Positions 45,050 through 54,060 of a stretch of DNA of 64,000 nt are shown here, piece after piece. The first letter of the stretch is position 1. Every line of letters starts with the position of its first letter. The stretch spans positions 701,830-765,829 of the forward strand of contig NZ_WWCL01000004.1 of the NCBI RefSeq assembly GCF_009857835.1. The letters run 5' to 3'. The notes below the pieces were generated by a model. That model had not been told where the DNA came from and searched no databases. It worked only from the letters and a program-made list of their open reading frames with translations. The translations under genes and the position numbers were made by a program. Source of the DNA: Duganella fentianensis (GTDB lineage Bacteria > Pseudomonadota > Gammaproteobacteria > Burkholderiales > Burkholderiaceae_D).

Positions 45050-45243
45050 TGGCGCAACGCTACAGGCATTACAAAGGTGGCCTCTACGAGCTGGTGTGTG
45101 AGGCCACCCAGGAAGCTGATCTCCGTCCAGTCATTGTGTATCGCGCCGCGAACGGCACGGTCTGGACCCGTCCCAAAGATGTTTTCTTCGAACTGGTCGA
45201 GGTCGATGGCGTGAAAGTGCCACGCTTTACACCGCTTGATTGA
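45049..45243 (+). CDS. DUF1653 family protein
   Basis: A 64-residue protein with the DUF1653 pattern: YRHYKGGLYELVCEAT at the start, VIVYRA in the middle and VWTRPKDVFFELV near the end. The fold is predicted as a small beta-barrel; the function of the family is unknown. Its start overlaps the stop of the preceding uncharacterised gene by one base. The family is often found as a stand-alone protein or as a short fusion, so the coupling here is worth noting. Confidence 0.88.
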   Translation: MAQRYRHYKGGLYELVCEATQEADLRPVIVYRAANGTVWTRPKDVFFELVEVDGVKVPRFTPLD

Positions 45244-45302
45244 GCCTTTGCTTTTCCTCCCCGCTGCTACACTGGTCTGACCGAAGATACTCTGGGTCTA
45301 CC

Positions 45303-45752
45303 ATGTTCCATCGCTTATTCCCTGTTACTGCTGGCATTGCCGCACTGCTGGCGCTGAGTGCCTGCGCCACCCTGACGGAAAATACCGAGCAATCCGTGCT
45401 GGTGCAGACGGTGCTCGATCACCGCCAGATCGCCGGCGTTGGCTGCGTGCTGTCCAACGATGTGGGCAAATGGTTTGTGACGACGCCAGCCCGCATCAGC
45501 CTGCGCAAGAGCGCCAGCCCGCTACGGATCGACTGCAAGCAGGATGGTACCGGCTGGGCTTACGAGCGAGTCGATTCCAAGGCGAACAGCAGCCTGTGGG
45601 GCAATCTGGTACTGACGGCGGGCGTGGGCTATTTCGTCGACAAGAATACCGGTGCCGGTTACGAATATCCGGCCACCCTGACAGTGCTGATGCGGCCTGC
45701 TACGGAACGCGATGCAGCGCCTGCACCGGCGGCCGGCGTGACTCTGTACTGA
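45303..45752 (+). CDS. Putative lipoprotein
   Basis: A 149-residue protein starting at ATG 45303. Residues 1-19 form a lipoprotein signal peptide with the lipobox LSAC, so Cys20 would be lipidated. The mature part resembles small outer-membrane lipoproteins that end in a glycine-rich hydrophobic segment (LWGNLVLTAGVGYFVDKNTGAGYEYP) like that of stress-related or glycine-zipper proteins. No certain family. An upstream in-frame ATG at 45240 would add 21 residues and destroy the signal peptide position, so it is rejected. It is convergent with pepA. Confidence 0.75.
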   Translation: MFHRLFPVTAGIAALLALSACATLTENTEQSVLVQTVLDHRQIAGVGCVLSNDVGKWFVTTPARISLRKSASPLRIDCKQDGTGWAYERVDSKANSSLWGNLVLTAGVGYFVDKNTGAGYEYPATLTVLMRPATERDAAPAPAAGVTLY

Positions 45753-45783
45753 AACGTCGCCGCGGCGCCAGCGCCGCCCGGTA

Positions 45784-45813
45784 TAAAAAAAGGCCCGCAT
45801 TGCGGGCCTTTTG
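45784..45813. terminator. Bidirectional terminator between the lipoprotein gene and pepA
   Basis: AGGCCCGC (45791-45798) pairs with GCGGGCCT (45802-45809) around ATT; A7 lies to the left and TTTT to the right, so the minus-strand pepA message also receives a U tract. Confidence 0.85.
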
Positions 45814-45828
45814 CTTGGGTGTGCCGGA

Positions 45829-47322
45829 TCAGGTGCGGTTGATCAGGAAGTTGGCCAGCAGCGGTACCGGACGGCCGGTAGCACCCTTGGCGCCGCCCGA
45901 TTTCCAGGCCGTGCCGGCGATGTCCAGGTGGGCCCAGGTGTATTTGCGGGTGAAGTTTTCCAGGAAGGCGGCGGCCGTGCAGGAAGCGCCACCCGGCGTG
46001 CCGATGTTGGCCAGATCAGCGAAGTTGGACTTCAGCTGTTCGTTGTACTCTTCGCCGATAGGCAGGCGCCATGCGGTGTCGCTGGCAGCTTTACCGGCGG
46101 CCATCAGCTCGTCGGCCAGCTTGTTGTGGGCGTCGTCGTCACGGGTAAACAGGCCGCTCTTATGGTGGCCCAGCGCGATGATGCAGGCGCCCGTCAGGGT
46201 GGCGATATCGACCACGGCGGCCGGGTTGAAGCGCTCCGAGTAGGTCAGCGCATCGCACAGGACCAGACGGCCTTCGGCATCCGTATTCAGGATTTCGATG
46301 GTCAGGCCATTCATCGAGGTGACGATGTCGCCCGGCTTGGTGGCGCGGCCCGACGGCATGTTTTCGCAGGCCGCGATCACGCCGATCACGTTCAGCTTCA
46401 GATTCATTTCGCCGATCGCGCGGAAGGTGCCCAGTACCGATGCGGCACCGCCCATGTCGAACTTCATCTCGTCCATGCCAGGACCGGCTTTGAGCGAAAT
46501 ACCGCCTGTATCGAAGGTGATGCCTTTACCGACCAGTACTACCGGGGCGTCTTTGGCTTTGCCGCCCATGTGTTTCAGGATGATGAATTTGGGCGGCTGT
46601 TCGCTGCCGTTGGTGACCGACAGGAAGCTGTTCATTTTCAGGGCTTCCAGCTGTTTGCGGTCCAGCACTTCAACGTCGAACTTGTAGTCCTTGCCCAGTT
46701 TTTTGGCAGTGTTGGCCAGATAGGTCGGGGTGCAGACGTTGGCCGACAGGTTGGCCAGTTCCTTGGTCAGGTCCATGCCGTTGGCAATCGCGATGGCCTG
46801 AGCCAGTGCCAGCTTGGTGGCGGCGGTGCTGGCCACGGCCAGAGCGATTTTCTTCACGCCGCTTGGCGCAGGGTCCTTTTTGCTCTTCTGGCCGTCGGTG
46901 CGGAACACGCCTTCATGGGCAGCCTGCACCACGCAGCGGATTGCCCAGTTAACGTCGCGCTCTTTCACTTCCGTCATTGGCAGTGCGATAATAGCGTCGC
47001 TCGCGCCCAGCGTTGCGAAGACCTTGAGTGCAGCGGCCACGCCGCTGGCAAAGCTCTTTTCGCTGATGCTGTCTTCGCTGCCCAGACCTACCAGCAGTAC
47101 GCGCTCGGCGCTGGCGCCTTTAACGCCGCGCAGCAGCAGGGTGGAGCCAGCTTTGCCGGAGATGTCACCAGACTTCAGCGCCGCGCTGATTTCGCCCGAA
47201 GCATCGAGTGCCTTGGCCGCTTGCGACAGCTTCTTGTTTTCGAAGACTGCAACGGCCACAACGCCGGCTTTGGCCGTAGCGATGGTGTTTTTTGTGTCGA
47301 ATGCTTTTATGCTAAAGTCCAT
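45829..47322 (-). CDS. pepA: Leucyl aminopeptidase (PepA, family M17)
   Basis: A 497-residue M17 metallopeptidase. The C-terminal catalytic domain has the signature NTDAEGRLVLCDALTYSE and the zinc ligands in GKGITFDTGGISLKAG and FDMGGAASVLG. The N-terminal macro-like domain (first 170 residues) is complete. It removes N-terminal residues from peptides in the cytoplasm; E. coli PepA also binds DNA as a recombination and regulatory factor, unknown here. The ribosome site GGAGAATCAAATG is clear. It is divergent from lptF, the order normal in proteobacteria. Confidence 0.96.
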   Translation of the reverse strand: MDFSIKAFDTKNTIATAKAGVVAVAVFENKKLSQAAKALDASGEISAALKSGDISGKAGSTLLLRGVKGASAERVLLVGLGSEDSISEKSFASGVAAALKVFATLGASDAIIALPMTEVKERDVNWAIRCVVQAAHEGVFRTDGQKSKKDPAPSGVKKIALAVASTAATKLALAQAIAIANGMDLTKELANLSANVCTPTYLANTAKKLGKDYKFDVEVLDRKQLEALKMNSFLSVTNGSEQPPKFIILKHMGGKAKDAPVVLVGKGITFDTGGISLKAGPGMDEMKFDMGGAASVLGTFRAIGEMNLKLNVIGVIAACENMPSGRATKPGDIVTSMNGLTIEILNTDAEGRLVLCDALTYSERFNPAAVVDIATLTGACIIALGHHKSGLFTRDDDAHNKLADELMAAGKAASDTAWRLPIGEEYNEQLKSNFADLANIGTPGGASCTAAAFLENFTRKYTWAHLDIAGTAWKSGGAKGATGRPVPLLANFLINRT

Positions 47323-47424
47323 TTGATTCTCCGTGTCGTGTACGAATTGCCAGCCCGTTATGCAGGCTGTTATTTAAACTGTGGCTCTGTGATGAGCCCT
47401 TAACTACCGAATTATAAACTTCGA

Positions 47425-48561
47425 ATGATCTTTCAACGCGCCTTACGTCGTGAAATGGCCAGTGCCGCCGGGGCCACCTTCACGGTGCTGTTCAGTATCA
47501 GCGTGACGTGGACCCTGATCGGCGTCCTTGGTAAGGCTGCCGGCGGCAAGGTCGCTTCGGGCGATGTGATCGCGCTGATCGCCTTCGCCGCCTTGAATTA
47601 TCTGCCAACTATCGTCATCCTCACCAGCTTTATTTCTGTGCTGATGGTGGTCACCCGCACCTACCGCGATTCGGAAATGGTGGTGTGGTTCGCCTCCGGC
47701 CTGAGCCTGACCCGCTGGATCAAGCCGGTGCTGAGTTTCGGCCTGCCGCTGGTACTGCTGACGGCAGGCCTGAGCTTTATCGCCACGCCATGGGCCCAGC
47801 TGAAAAGCTCGGAATATGTCGACCGTTTCGAAAAGCGCGAAGATCTGCAGAAAGTCTCGCCCGGCCAGTTCAAGGAATCGGCTTCGGCCAACCGGATTTT
47901 CTTCGTTGAGGGCGTGGCCGGCGAGAAGGCCGTGGTGCAGAACGTCTTCGTCAATACGGTGGATGAACATGGTACGGCGGTGGTGGTGGCGCGCGAAGGG
48001 GTGATCAATACCGGCCCCAAAGGCGAACGCTATCTGGTGCTGAAGAATGGCCGCCGCTATCAGGGCACGCCGGGCCAGTCCGATTTCCAGACCATGGAAT
48101 TCGAGAGCTACAGCATGCGTGTAACGCCGCGCAACCAGGATCTGGACGCCGAGCGCAATATCAATGCCGTGCCGACCATGGAGCTGCTGACCGATAACTC
48201 CAACTTCGCCCGCGCCGAACTGCTGTGGCGTATCGCTTCGCCGGCCACTTGTCTGATCCTGATACTGCTGGCCATCCCGCTCGGTTTCGTCAATCCCCGC
48301 GCCGGCAGTTCGGCCAACCTGATCATCGCGCTCTTGATCTTCTTCAGCTACAGCAATCTGGTCAAGCTGGTGGAGGCCAGCGTCAAGCAGGGCAAGGCCA
48401 GCTTCGTCATGTCGTGGTGGCCGCTGCATCTGCTGGCGTTGCTGCTGGTGCTGGCGCTGTTTGCTTGGCGCCTCAACCTGAACCACCGTTATCACCCGCT
48501 GGCTTTGCTGTCGGCTCTGAAACGCAACCGCGTTGCTGACACGAAGGCCGAACTCAAATGA
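47425..48561 (+). CDS. lptF: Lipopolysaccharide export permease LptF
   Basis: A 378-residue inner-membrane protein of the LptF/LptG family with six membrane segments: two pairs in the N-terminal half, a periplasmic beta-jellyroll from about residue 135 to 250, and the last two or three near the end. The opening MIFQRALRREMASAAGATFTVL is typical. With LptG and LptB2 it extracts LPS from the inner membrane. No ribosome site is seen; TATAAA lies 7 bases upstream, so translation could be leaderless. Its stop overlaps lptG (ATGA). Confidence 0.94.
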   Translation: MIFQRALRREMASAAGATFTVLFSISVTWTLIGVLGKAAGGKVASGDVIALIAFAALNYLPTIVILTSFISVLMVVTRTYRDSEMVVWFASGLSLTRWIKPVLSFGLPLVLLTAGLSFIATPWAQLKSSEYVDRFEKREDLQKVSPGQFKESASANRIFFVEGVAGEKAVVQNVFVNTVDEHGTAVVVAREGVINTGPKGERYLVLKNGRRYQGTPGQSDFQTMEFESYSMRVTPRNQDLDAERNINAVPTMELLTDNSNFARAELLWRIASPATCLILILLAIPLGFVNPRAGSSANLIIALLIFFSYSNLVKLVEASVKQGKASFVMSWWPLHLLALLLVLALFAWRLNLNHRYHPLALLSALKRNRVADTKAELK

Positions 48562-49727
48562 AAATCCTGCAACGCTATTTTGCGGTCTCCATTCTGCAGG
48601 CCGTCGCCTTTGTGCTGGTGGCATTCCTTGCCCTGCAGGCCTTTATGGACCTGACGGGCGAGCTGCCTTCGGTCGGCAAGAACGGCTACGCGATCCAGTA
48701 CGCCTTCATGTATGTGCTGGTACAGTTGCCGGGCCATGTGTACGAGGTGATGCCGCTGGCCGCACTGATCGGCACTATCTATACGATGGCGCAGTTTGCC
48801 GCCACCTCGGAATTTACCATCATGCGTGCGTCCAGCATGTCGACCGGCATGGTGGCCTGGATGCTGGCCAAGGTGGGGCTGGTGCTGGTGCTGGTGACTT
48901 TCCTGTTCGGTGAAGTGATCACGCCCCGTACCGCGCCTATCGCGGAAAAAATCAAGCTGACGGCTCGCGGCGCGGCGATTTCCTCGGAATTCCGTTCCGG
49001 CCTGTGGACCAAGGACATCGTCAAATCGGAAGGCATGAAGGGCGCTGTCATCGGTTCGCGCTTCTTCAATGTGAAGAAGGTGCAGCCGGATGGCACGCTG
49101 GTGGGCGTCAAGCTGTACGAGTTCGATAACGAGCTGCGTCTGCGCTCGATTACGCTGGCGGCCACGGCTTCCTTCAAAGGCAATAACCTGTGGCAGATGA
49201 CGGATGTAACGGAAAACCTGTTCACTAATCCGGGGCTGCTGAAGCCGGGCAGTGTGGCCACGCTGGAGAATAACTTCGCGCAGGACACCAGCATGATCAG
49301 CACCAGCAAGCTGGCGACCAAGGATCTGCTGTCCGAAGTCACGCCGCGCATCCTTGCGGTGGCAGGCTCCGATCCGGATCGCATGTCGGCTGCGGAACTG
49401 GCCGCCTACACCCGCCACTTACAGGAAAACAAGCAGGAGACGGAACGCTTCAAGATCGCTTTCTGGAAGAAGCTGTTCGATCCGCTGGCGATTTTCGTGC
49501 TGATGGCGCTGGCGCTGCCGTTCGGCTATCTGCACACCCGTGCCGGTGGCGTGAGCCTGAAGATTTTCATCGGCATCATGATCGGTGTGAGCTTCCTGCT
49601 GGTGAACACGCTGTTCTCCCATCTGGGCATGCTCAGCACGTGGCCGGCCGTGATTACGGCGATAGCGCCCAGCATATTGTTCCTGCTACTGGCCCTGTGG
49701 GCGTTGTGGTGGGTGGAACGACATTAA
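48558..49727 (+). CDS. lptG: Lipopolysaccharide export permease LptG
   Basis: A 389-residue partner of LptF with the same design. It begins MKILQRYFAVSILQAVAFVL, has the FMYVLVQLPGHVYEVMPLAALIG-type coupling region and the late segment ALALPFGYLHTRAGGVSLKIFIGI. The periplasmic jellyroll spans about residues 130-270. It forms the LptB2FG transporter that drives LPS along the Lpt bridge. The start overlaps the lptF stop by four bases, indicating coupled translation. The next gene begins 12 bases later. Confidence 0.94.
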   Translation: MKILQRYFAVSILQAVAFVLVAFLALQAFMDLTGELPSVGKNGYAIQYAFMYVLVQLPGHVYEVMPLAALIGTIYTMAQFAATSEFTIMRASSMSTGMVAWMLAKVGLVLVLVTFLFGEVITPRTAPIAEKIKLTARGAAISSEFRSGLWTKDIVKSEGMKGAVIGSRFFNVKKVQPDGTLVGVKLYEFDNELRLRSITLAATASFKGNNLWQMTDVTENLFTNPGLLKPGSVATLENNFAQDTSMISTSKLATKDLLSEVTPRILAVAGSDPDRMSAAELAAYTRHLQENKQETERFKIAFWKKLFDPLAIFVLMALALPFGYLHTRAGGVSLKIFIGIMIGVSFLLVNTLFSHLGMLSTWPAVITAIAPSILFLLLALWALWWVERH

Positions 49728-49738
49728 GGAATCAGCTT

Positions 49739-50110
49739 ATGAGCCGCGCACTTGTATTGTTTGCCCACGGCGCACGCTCTGCAGCGTGGGCTGTACCTTT
49801 TGAAAAGCTGCGCGATCTGACGCAGGCCCGTCTGCCTGACGTGCAGGTGCGTCTCGGTTTTCTCGAACTGATGGCGCCGCGCCTGCCCGAGCTGGTGGCC
49901 GAGCTGGCCGCCAGCGGCGTCACGCAGGTGACCGTGGTGCCAGTATTCCTGGGGCAGGGCGGTCATGTGATGCGCGACCTGCCCGTGATGGTGGAAGAAT
50001 TACGCAACAGCTATCCGCAAGTGGCGATTAACGTGGTGGAAGCCGCCGGTGAGAATGCGGCGGTGCTCAATGCCCTGTCGGACTACTGCGTGGCGTCGCT
50101 GCCTGTCTAA
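49739..50110 (+). CDS. CbiX/SirB-like sirohydrochlorin chelatase
   Basis: A 123-residue short CbiX-family protein, the size of single-domain CbiXs/SirB-like chelatases. It has the metal-binding His in LVLFAHGAR near the N-terminus and a second in FLGQGGHVMRDLP. Such enzymes insert iron or cobalt into sirohydrochlorin for siroheme or cobalamin. The ATG at 49739 follows TAAGGA and is chosen over an upstream frame that runs into lptG. The nearby cobA and cysI make siroheme synthesis for sulfite reductase the likely role, which is an inference. Confidence 0.87.
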   Translation: MSRALVLFAHGARSAAWAVPFEKLRDLTQARLPDVQVRLGFLELMAPRLPELVAELAASGVTQVTVVPVFLGQGGHVMRDLPVMVEELRNSYPQVAINVVEAAGENAAVLNALSDYCVASLPV

Positions 50111-50116
50111 GCCGCT

Positions 50117-50908
50117 TTATTTGCGCGGCACCAGTTTGATTTCATACAGCTTGGGCCACAGCTTGCCCGTCACGAACAGGCGCTTTTTCTCGGCATCGTA
50201 GGCGATGCCATTCAGGACGTTTTCGCCGTTCAGGCCTTTGCCGGCAGCGGGATACAGCCTGGCCAGATCGATCCAGCCTATGATCTTGCCCGTCGCCGGA
50301 TCAATGCGGGCGATGGTGCTGGTATGCCAGATGTTGGCGAAGATTTCGTCGCCCACCACTTCCAGTTCGTTCAGCTGATCGACGGCGATGCCGTCGGCCG
50401 TCACTTTCACGCGCCGTACTTCGAGGAAGGTCTTGGGATCGAGGAAGCGCAGCGTGGCCGTGCCATCGCTCATGATCAGTTCTTTGCCGTTCTGGGTCAG
50501 GCCCCAGCCTTCCCCCGGATAGACAAACTGGCTGCGCATTTCAAAGCTGGCCAGATCGAACACAAAGCCCGTCTGTGTCTGCCATGTGAGACCTACCAGC
50601 GTATTGCCCCATACGGTCAGGCCTTCGCCGAAATACTGCGGCGGTATGTCTTTGCTTTGCAGGACAGCACCCGTTTCCAGATTCACTTTGCGGATCGATG
50701 ATTTACCATTCAGGCCAGTGCTCTCGTAGAGGAAACCATCGCGGTACAGCAAACCTTCCGTGAACGCCTGCGGGTCATGCGGATAGCTGCGCACGACCTT
50801 GAAATCATAGGTGGGAATGGTAGCTGCAGCGGCCAGCGGCAGCAGGGCCGTGGCGAGCAGGGCGAATGAGTAGCGGGCAGTGACGTACGACGTGCGCAGA
50901 AAATCCAT
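50117..50908 (-). CDS. Glutamine cyclotransferase (glutaminyl cyclase family)
   Basis: A 263-residue five-bladed beta-propeller protein of the plant-type glutaminyl cyclase family. A signal peptide spans about residues 1-29 (SFALLATALLPLAAAA), so it acts in the periplasm. Family motifs are PHDPQAFTEGLLY, YFGEGLTV, GEGWGLTQNG and NELEVVGDEIFANIW. It converts N-terminal Gln into pyroglutamate. The start at 50908 follows GAGGT; a start seven codons earlier is less likely. It ends 6 bases after the convergent CbiX-like gene and has no functional link to the sulfur genes that I can see. Confidence 0.9.
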   Translation of the reverse strand: MDFLRTSYVTARYSFALLATALLPLAAAATIPTYDFKVVRSYPHDPQAFTEGLLYRDGFLYESTGLNGKSSIRKVNLETGAVLQSKDIPPQYFGEGLTVWGNTLVGLTWQTQTGFVFDLASFEMRSQFVYPGEGWGLTQNGKELIMSDGTATLRFLDPKTFLEVRRVKVTADGIAVDQLNELEVVGDEIFANIWHTSTIARIDPATGKIIGWIDLARLYPAAGKGLNGENVLNGIAYDAEKKRLFVTGKLWPKLYEIKLVPRK

Positions 50909-50947
50909 TGTGACCTCGGTTGGTAGCAATGGATATTCTATTACGGA

Positions 50948-51721
50948 TCAGGCGCGGCGTTGCTGAGGTTTTGCTTCGGTGGTCAAGGTGCTGGCGCTAT
51001 CGGCATCGTACTGGTGGGCGCGCATCTGCATGGCGTCGCCCAGCATCACCAGCACGGGGCCGTGGGCAGCACCCAGACCTTGTGCCAGCGAGGCGATGGT
51101 GAGGCGGCGGATATGCTGGTCGGGACGGCTGCAGTTCTCGATCACCACTACTGGCGTATCAGGATGGCGACCTTGTTCTAGCAGGCGTTTTGCCGTGGCG
51201 ATGGCTTCGCGCCCGCCCATGTACTGCACCAGCGTGTCGGTGTCGGGGATGGCATCGTGCTCGCTGTGCTCTGGCGCCGTGGACGAGGTGAAGAAGGCCA
51301 CACTGCGTGCCACACCGCGCTTGGTCAGCGGCTGTTTGGTGGCGGCGGCTGCAGCCAGCGCGGTGGTGATGCCGGGGACGACTTCCACTTCGATGCCGGC
51401 GTCTTCCAGCGCGCGCAGTTCTTCGTCGGCACGGCCGAACATCATCGGGTCGCCACCTTTGAGGCGTACCACCAGCGGGAACTTCTTGGCGCTGTCTATC
51501 ATCTGCTTGTTGATGAACTGCTGCGCCGTGGAGAGCTGGCCGCAGCGCTTGCCGACCAGGATTTTCTCCGCTTGCGGGCACAGCTCCAGCATTTCGTCTG
51601 TCACCAGAGCGTCGTGCAGCACCACGTCGGCTTGCGCCAGCAGGCGCGCGCCACGTAATGTGATCAGATCCTGCGCGCCGGGACCGGCGCCGATCAGATA
51701 GACTTTTCCCAATGCTGACAT
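50948..51721 (-). CDS. cobA: Uroporphyrinogen-III C-methyltransferase
   Basis: A 257-residue SUMT-type methyltransferase. It opens with GKVYLIGAGPGAQDLITLRG and has the conserved VVRLKGGDPMMFGRADEE and VVPGITTALAAAA substrate motifs of the tetrapyrrole methylase family. It adds two methyl groups to uroporphyrinogen III to make precorrin-2, precursor of siroheme and cobalamin. Position behind cysN in the sulfate-assimilation group suggests a supply of siroheme for CysI. It lacks the dehydrogenase/chelatase domain of CysG. The tail of about 20 residues rich in Ala and Gln is variable. Confidence 0.94.
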   Translation of the reverse strand: MSALGKVYLIGAGPGAQDLITLRGARLLAQADVVLHDALVTDEMLELCPQAEKILVGKRCGQLSTAQQFINKQMIDSAKKFPLVVRLKGGDPMMFGRADEELRALEDAGIEVEVVPGITTALAAAAATKQPLTKRGVARSVAFFTSSTAPEHSEHDAIPDTDTLVQYMGGREAIATAKRLLEQGRHPDTPVVVIENCSRPDQHIRRLTIASLAQGLGAAHGPVLVMLGDAMQMRAHQYDADSASTLTTEAKPQQRRA

Positions 51722-51760
51722 GCTGTGCTCCTAGTTTGCTGCTGTTGCTGCGTTCACCAA

Positions 51761-53080
51761 TTAGTCGGCCAGACGGATCATGCCCGCTGCCACGGTCTGG
51801 TGGGTGACTTCATCGATCAGGATGAAGGCGCCGGTGGCACGGATATCGGCGTAGGCGTCGGCTGCCAGCGGCTGCTGCACAGTCAGACCGATACGGGCGA
51901 TATCGTTGAGCTTCAGGCCTTCTGCGCTGTGACGCTGCTGGGTGTTGATGTCCAGCAGAGACTCGATGGCGGTGATCTTGGCCGAAGTCTGTTTGGTGCC
52001 GTGCTTGATCCAGTATTTGCGGCGCAGATCGAGCGCTTCATCCGACATCCAGCAGACGTCCGCTTTCAGCTGCTTGAGCAGGGTGGCTGGCTGTTCGGCG
52101 CCGGCCAGCATGTCGCCGCGCGAGATGTCGAGGTATTCGTTCAGCAGCAGGGTGATGGACTGACCCACCACGGCCGACTGGTGCGAGCCTTCCAGCGTCA
52201 GGATGTCTTTCACGGTGGCGCTCTGGCCCGAAGGCTGCACCACCAGCTTGTCGCCCACCGAAACCTTGCCGGCTTCGATACGGCCCATGTAGCCGCGGAA
52301 GTCGTTGGCTTCGTGGCCGTTGTGACGTGCCACCAGCTGCACCGGGAAGCGGAATGGCGCAGCGTGCGATTCGTCGTACACCGACAGCGATTCCAGCAGC
52401 TCGATCAGGGTAGGGCCCTGATACCAGTCCAGCTTCTCGCTCTTGTCCACCACGTTGTCGCCGGTCAGGGCGGACAGCGGAATCGGCGTGATGTCTTTCA
52501 GTCCCAGCGTGGCAGCGAATTCGCCGTAGGCTTTGACGATGCGGTCGTAGATGCTCTGGTCGTAGTTCACCAGATCCATCTTGTTGACGGCCACGATCAC
52601 GTGCTCGATCTGCAGCAGGTGGGCGATGGTGGAGTGGCGCTTGGTCTGGATCAGCAGATCCACACCGCCATCTTCGCGCAGCTTCACTTTCGATACGTCG
52701 ATCAGAATGATCACGGCATCGGCGGTGGAAGCACCCGTCACCATGTTGCGGGTGTACTGCTCGTGGCCCGGCGTATCGGCGATGATGAATTTGCGCTTAG
52801 GCGTTGCGAAGTAGCGGTAGGCCACGTCGATGGTAATGCCCTGTTCGCGTTCGGCTTCCAGACCGTCCGTCAGCAGCGACAGATCGACCGTGTCGCCTAC
52901 CGTGCGCTTGTGCTTGGAGCGCGACATGGCGTCCAGCTGGTCGGCGAAAATGCCTTTGCTGTCGAACAGCAGGCGGCCGATCAGGGTGGATTTGCCGTCA
53001 TCGACGGAACCGGCGGTAATGAAGCGCAGCAGGCCTTTTTCGGTCTGGTCTGCGGCTTGGGTTTCTATGCGTGCGTTCAT
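51761..53080 (-). CDS. cysN: Sulfate adenylyltransferase subunit 1 (GTPase)
   Basis: A 439-residue translation-factor-type GTPase. It has the P-loop AGSVDDGKST, the G3 motif DTPGHEQYTRN and the G4 NKMDL. With CysD it forms ATP sulfurylase, coupling GTP hydrolysis to adenylylation of sulfate. No APS kinase domain is fused to it, in line with the APS reductase-type cysH downstream in the pathway. Its start overlaps the cysD stop by one base (TGATG), so translation is coupled. Confidence 0.95.
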   Translation of the reverse strand: MNARIETQAADQTEKGLLRFITAGSVDDGKSTLIGRLLFDSKGIFADQLDAMSRSKHKRTVGDTVDLSLLTDGLEAEREQGITIDVAYRYFATPKRKFIIADTPGHEQYTRNMVTGASTADAVIILIDVSKVKLREDGGVDLLIQTKRHSTIAHLLQIEHVIVAVNKMDLVNYDQSIYDRIVKAYGEFAATLGLKDITPIPLSALTGDNVVDKSEKLDWYQGPTLIELLESLSVYDESHAAPFRFPVQLVARHNGHEANDFRGYMGRIEAGKVSVGDKLVVQPSGQSATVKDILTLEGSHQSAVVGQSITLLLNEYLDISRGDMLAGAEQPATLLKQLKADVCWMSDEALDLRRKYWIKHGTKQTSAKITAIESLLDINTQQRHSAEGLKLNDIARIGLTVQQPLAADAYADIRATGAFILIDEVTHQTVAAGMIRLAD

Positions 53081-54012
53081 CAGAAGTATCCTGCTTTTTT
53101 ACGTTTTTCCATCGATGCTTCGGAGGTCTGGTCGTCCATACGGGTGGCGCCACGTTCGGTAATCTGGGTCACGGCCGTTTCGGCGATGATCTGCTCCACC
53201 GTTGCGGCATCGGACGATACCGGGCAGGTGCAGGAGATGTCGCCCACGGTACGGAAGCGTACCACCTGCGTTTCCACCGTTTCGCCTTCGCGCGGCGGGG
53301 TCAGATCGGTCAGCGGCACCAGCAGGCCGTTACGGGGAATCACCTGACGTTCGTGCGCGAAGTAGATCGGTGGCAGTTCCAGTTTTTCGCGGGCGATGTA
53401 CTGCCACACATCGAGTTCGGTCCAGTTCGAAATCGGGAACACGCGCATGTTTTCGCCCGGATGGACGCGGGTGTTATACAGATCCCACAGTTCCGGACGT
53501 TGCGATTTCGGATCCCACTGGCCGAATTCGTCGCGGAAGGAGAAGATGCGTTCCTTGGCGCGGGCTTTTTCTTCGTCGCGACGGGCGCCGCCTATGCAGG
53601 CGTCGAAGCCGTGTTCGGCGATGGTTTCCAGCAGCGTCACGGCTTGCGCGGCATTGCGCGAATCCGTTTGCGGATTACGCAGACGCACGGTGCCTTTTTT
53701 GATCGAGTCTTCTACCGAACCCACGATCAGGCGTTCGCCCAGTTCGGCCACGCGCTTGTCGCGGAAGGTGATCACTTCAGGGAAGTTGTGGCCGGTATCG
53801 ACGTGCACCAGCGGGAAGGGGAATTTACCGGGGCGGAAAGCTTTTTCCGCGAGGCGCAGCAGCACTACCGAGTCTTTACCGCCCGAGAACAGCAGGGCTG
53901 GGTTGCTGCATTCGGCCGCGACTTCGCGCAGGATGTGGATCGCTTCCGATTCCAGAGCATCGAGGTGGCGCGAATTGACGTGCGCGGCGTGGTTTTCAAC
54001 GAGAGCGTTCAT
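53080..54012 (-). CDS. cysD: Sulfate adenylyltransferase subunit 2
   Basis: A 310-residue PP-loop ATP pyrophosphatase. The motif LLFSGGKDSVVLLRLA lies near residue 45, with FPFPLVHVDTGHNFPEV and ACIGGARRDEEKARAKERIFS as CysD signatures. It makes adenylylsulfate from ATP and sulfate, activated by the GTPase CysN. The C-terminal sequence (TSEASMEKRKKAGYF) is typical. It lies 48 bases after cysH in transcription order. Full length and intact motifs indicate a working gene. Confidence 0.95.
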   Translation of the reverse strand: MNALVENHAAHVNSRHLDALESEAIHILREVAAECSNPALLFSGGKDSVVLLRLAEKAFRPGKFPFPLVHVDTGHNFPEVITFRDKRVAELGERLIVGSVEDSIKKGTVRLRNPQTDSRNAAQAVTLLETIAEHGFDACIGGARRDEEKARAKERIFSFRDEFGQWDPKSQRPELWDLYNTRVHPGENMRVFPISNWTELDVWQYIAREKLELPPIYFAHERQVIPRNGLLVPLTDLTPPREGETVETQVVRFRTVGDISCTCPVSSDAATVEQIIAETAVTQITERGATRMDDQTSEASMEKRKKAGYF

Positions 54013-54060
54013 GACGATTGCCTATTCTTTTGTGTACTGGGTTTTCTGTGGCGCTTGAGC

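Noticed and set aside
45240..45302. A longer start for the lipoprotein gene
   Set aside because: It would put 21 polar residues before the signal peptide and overlap the DUF1653 stop; the lipobox fits only the ATG at 45303.
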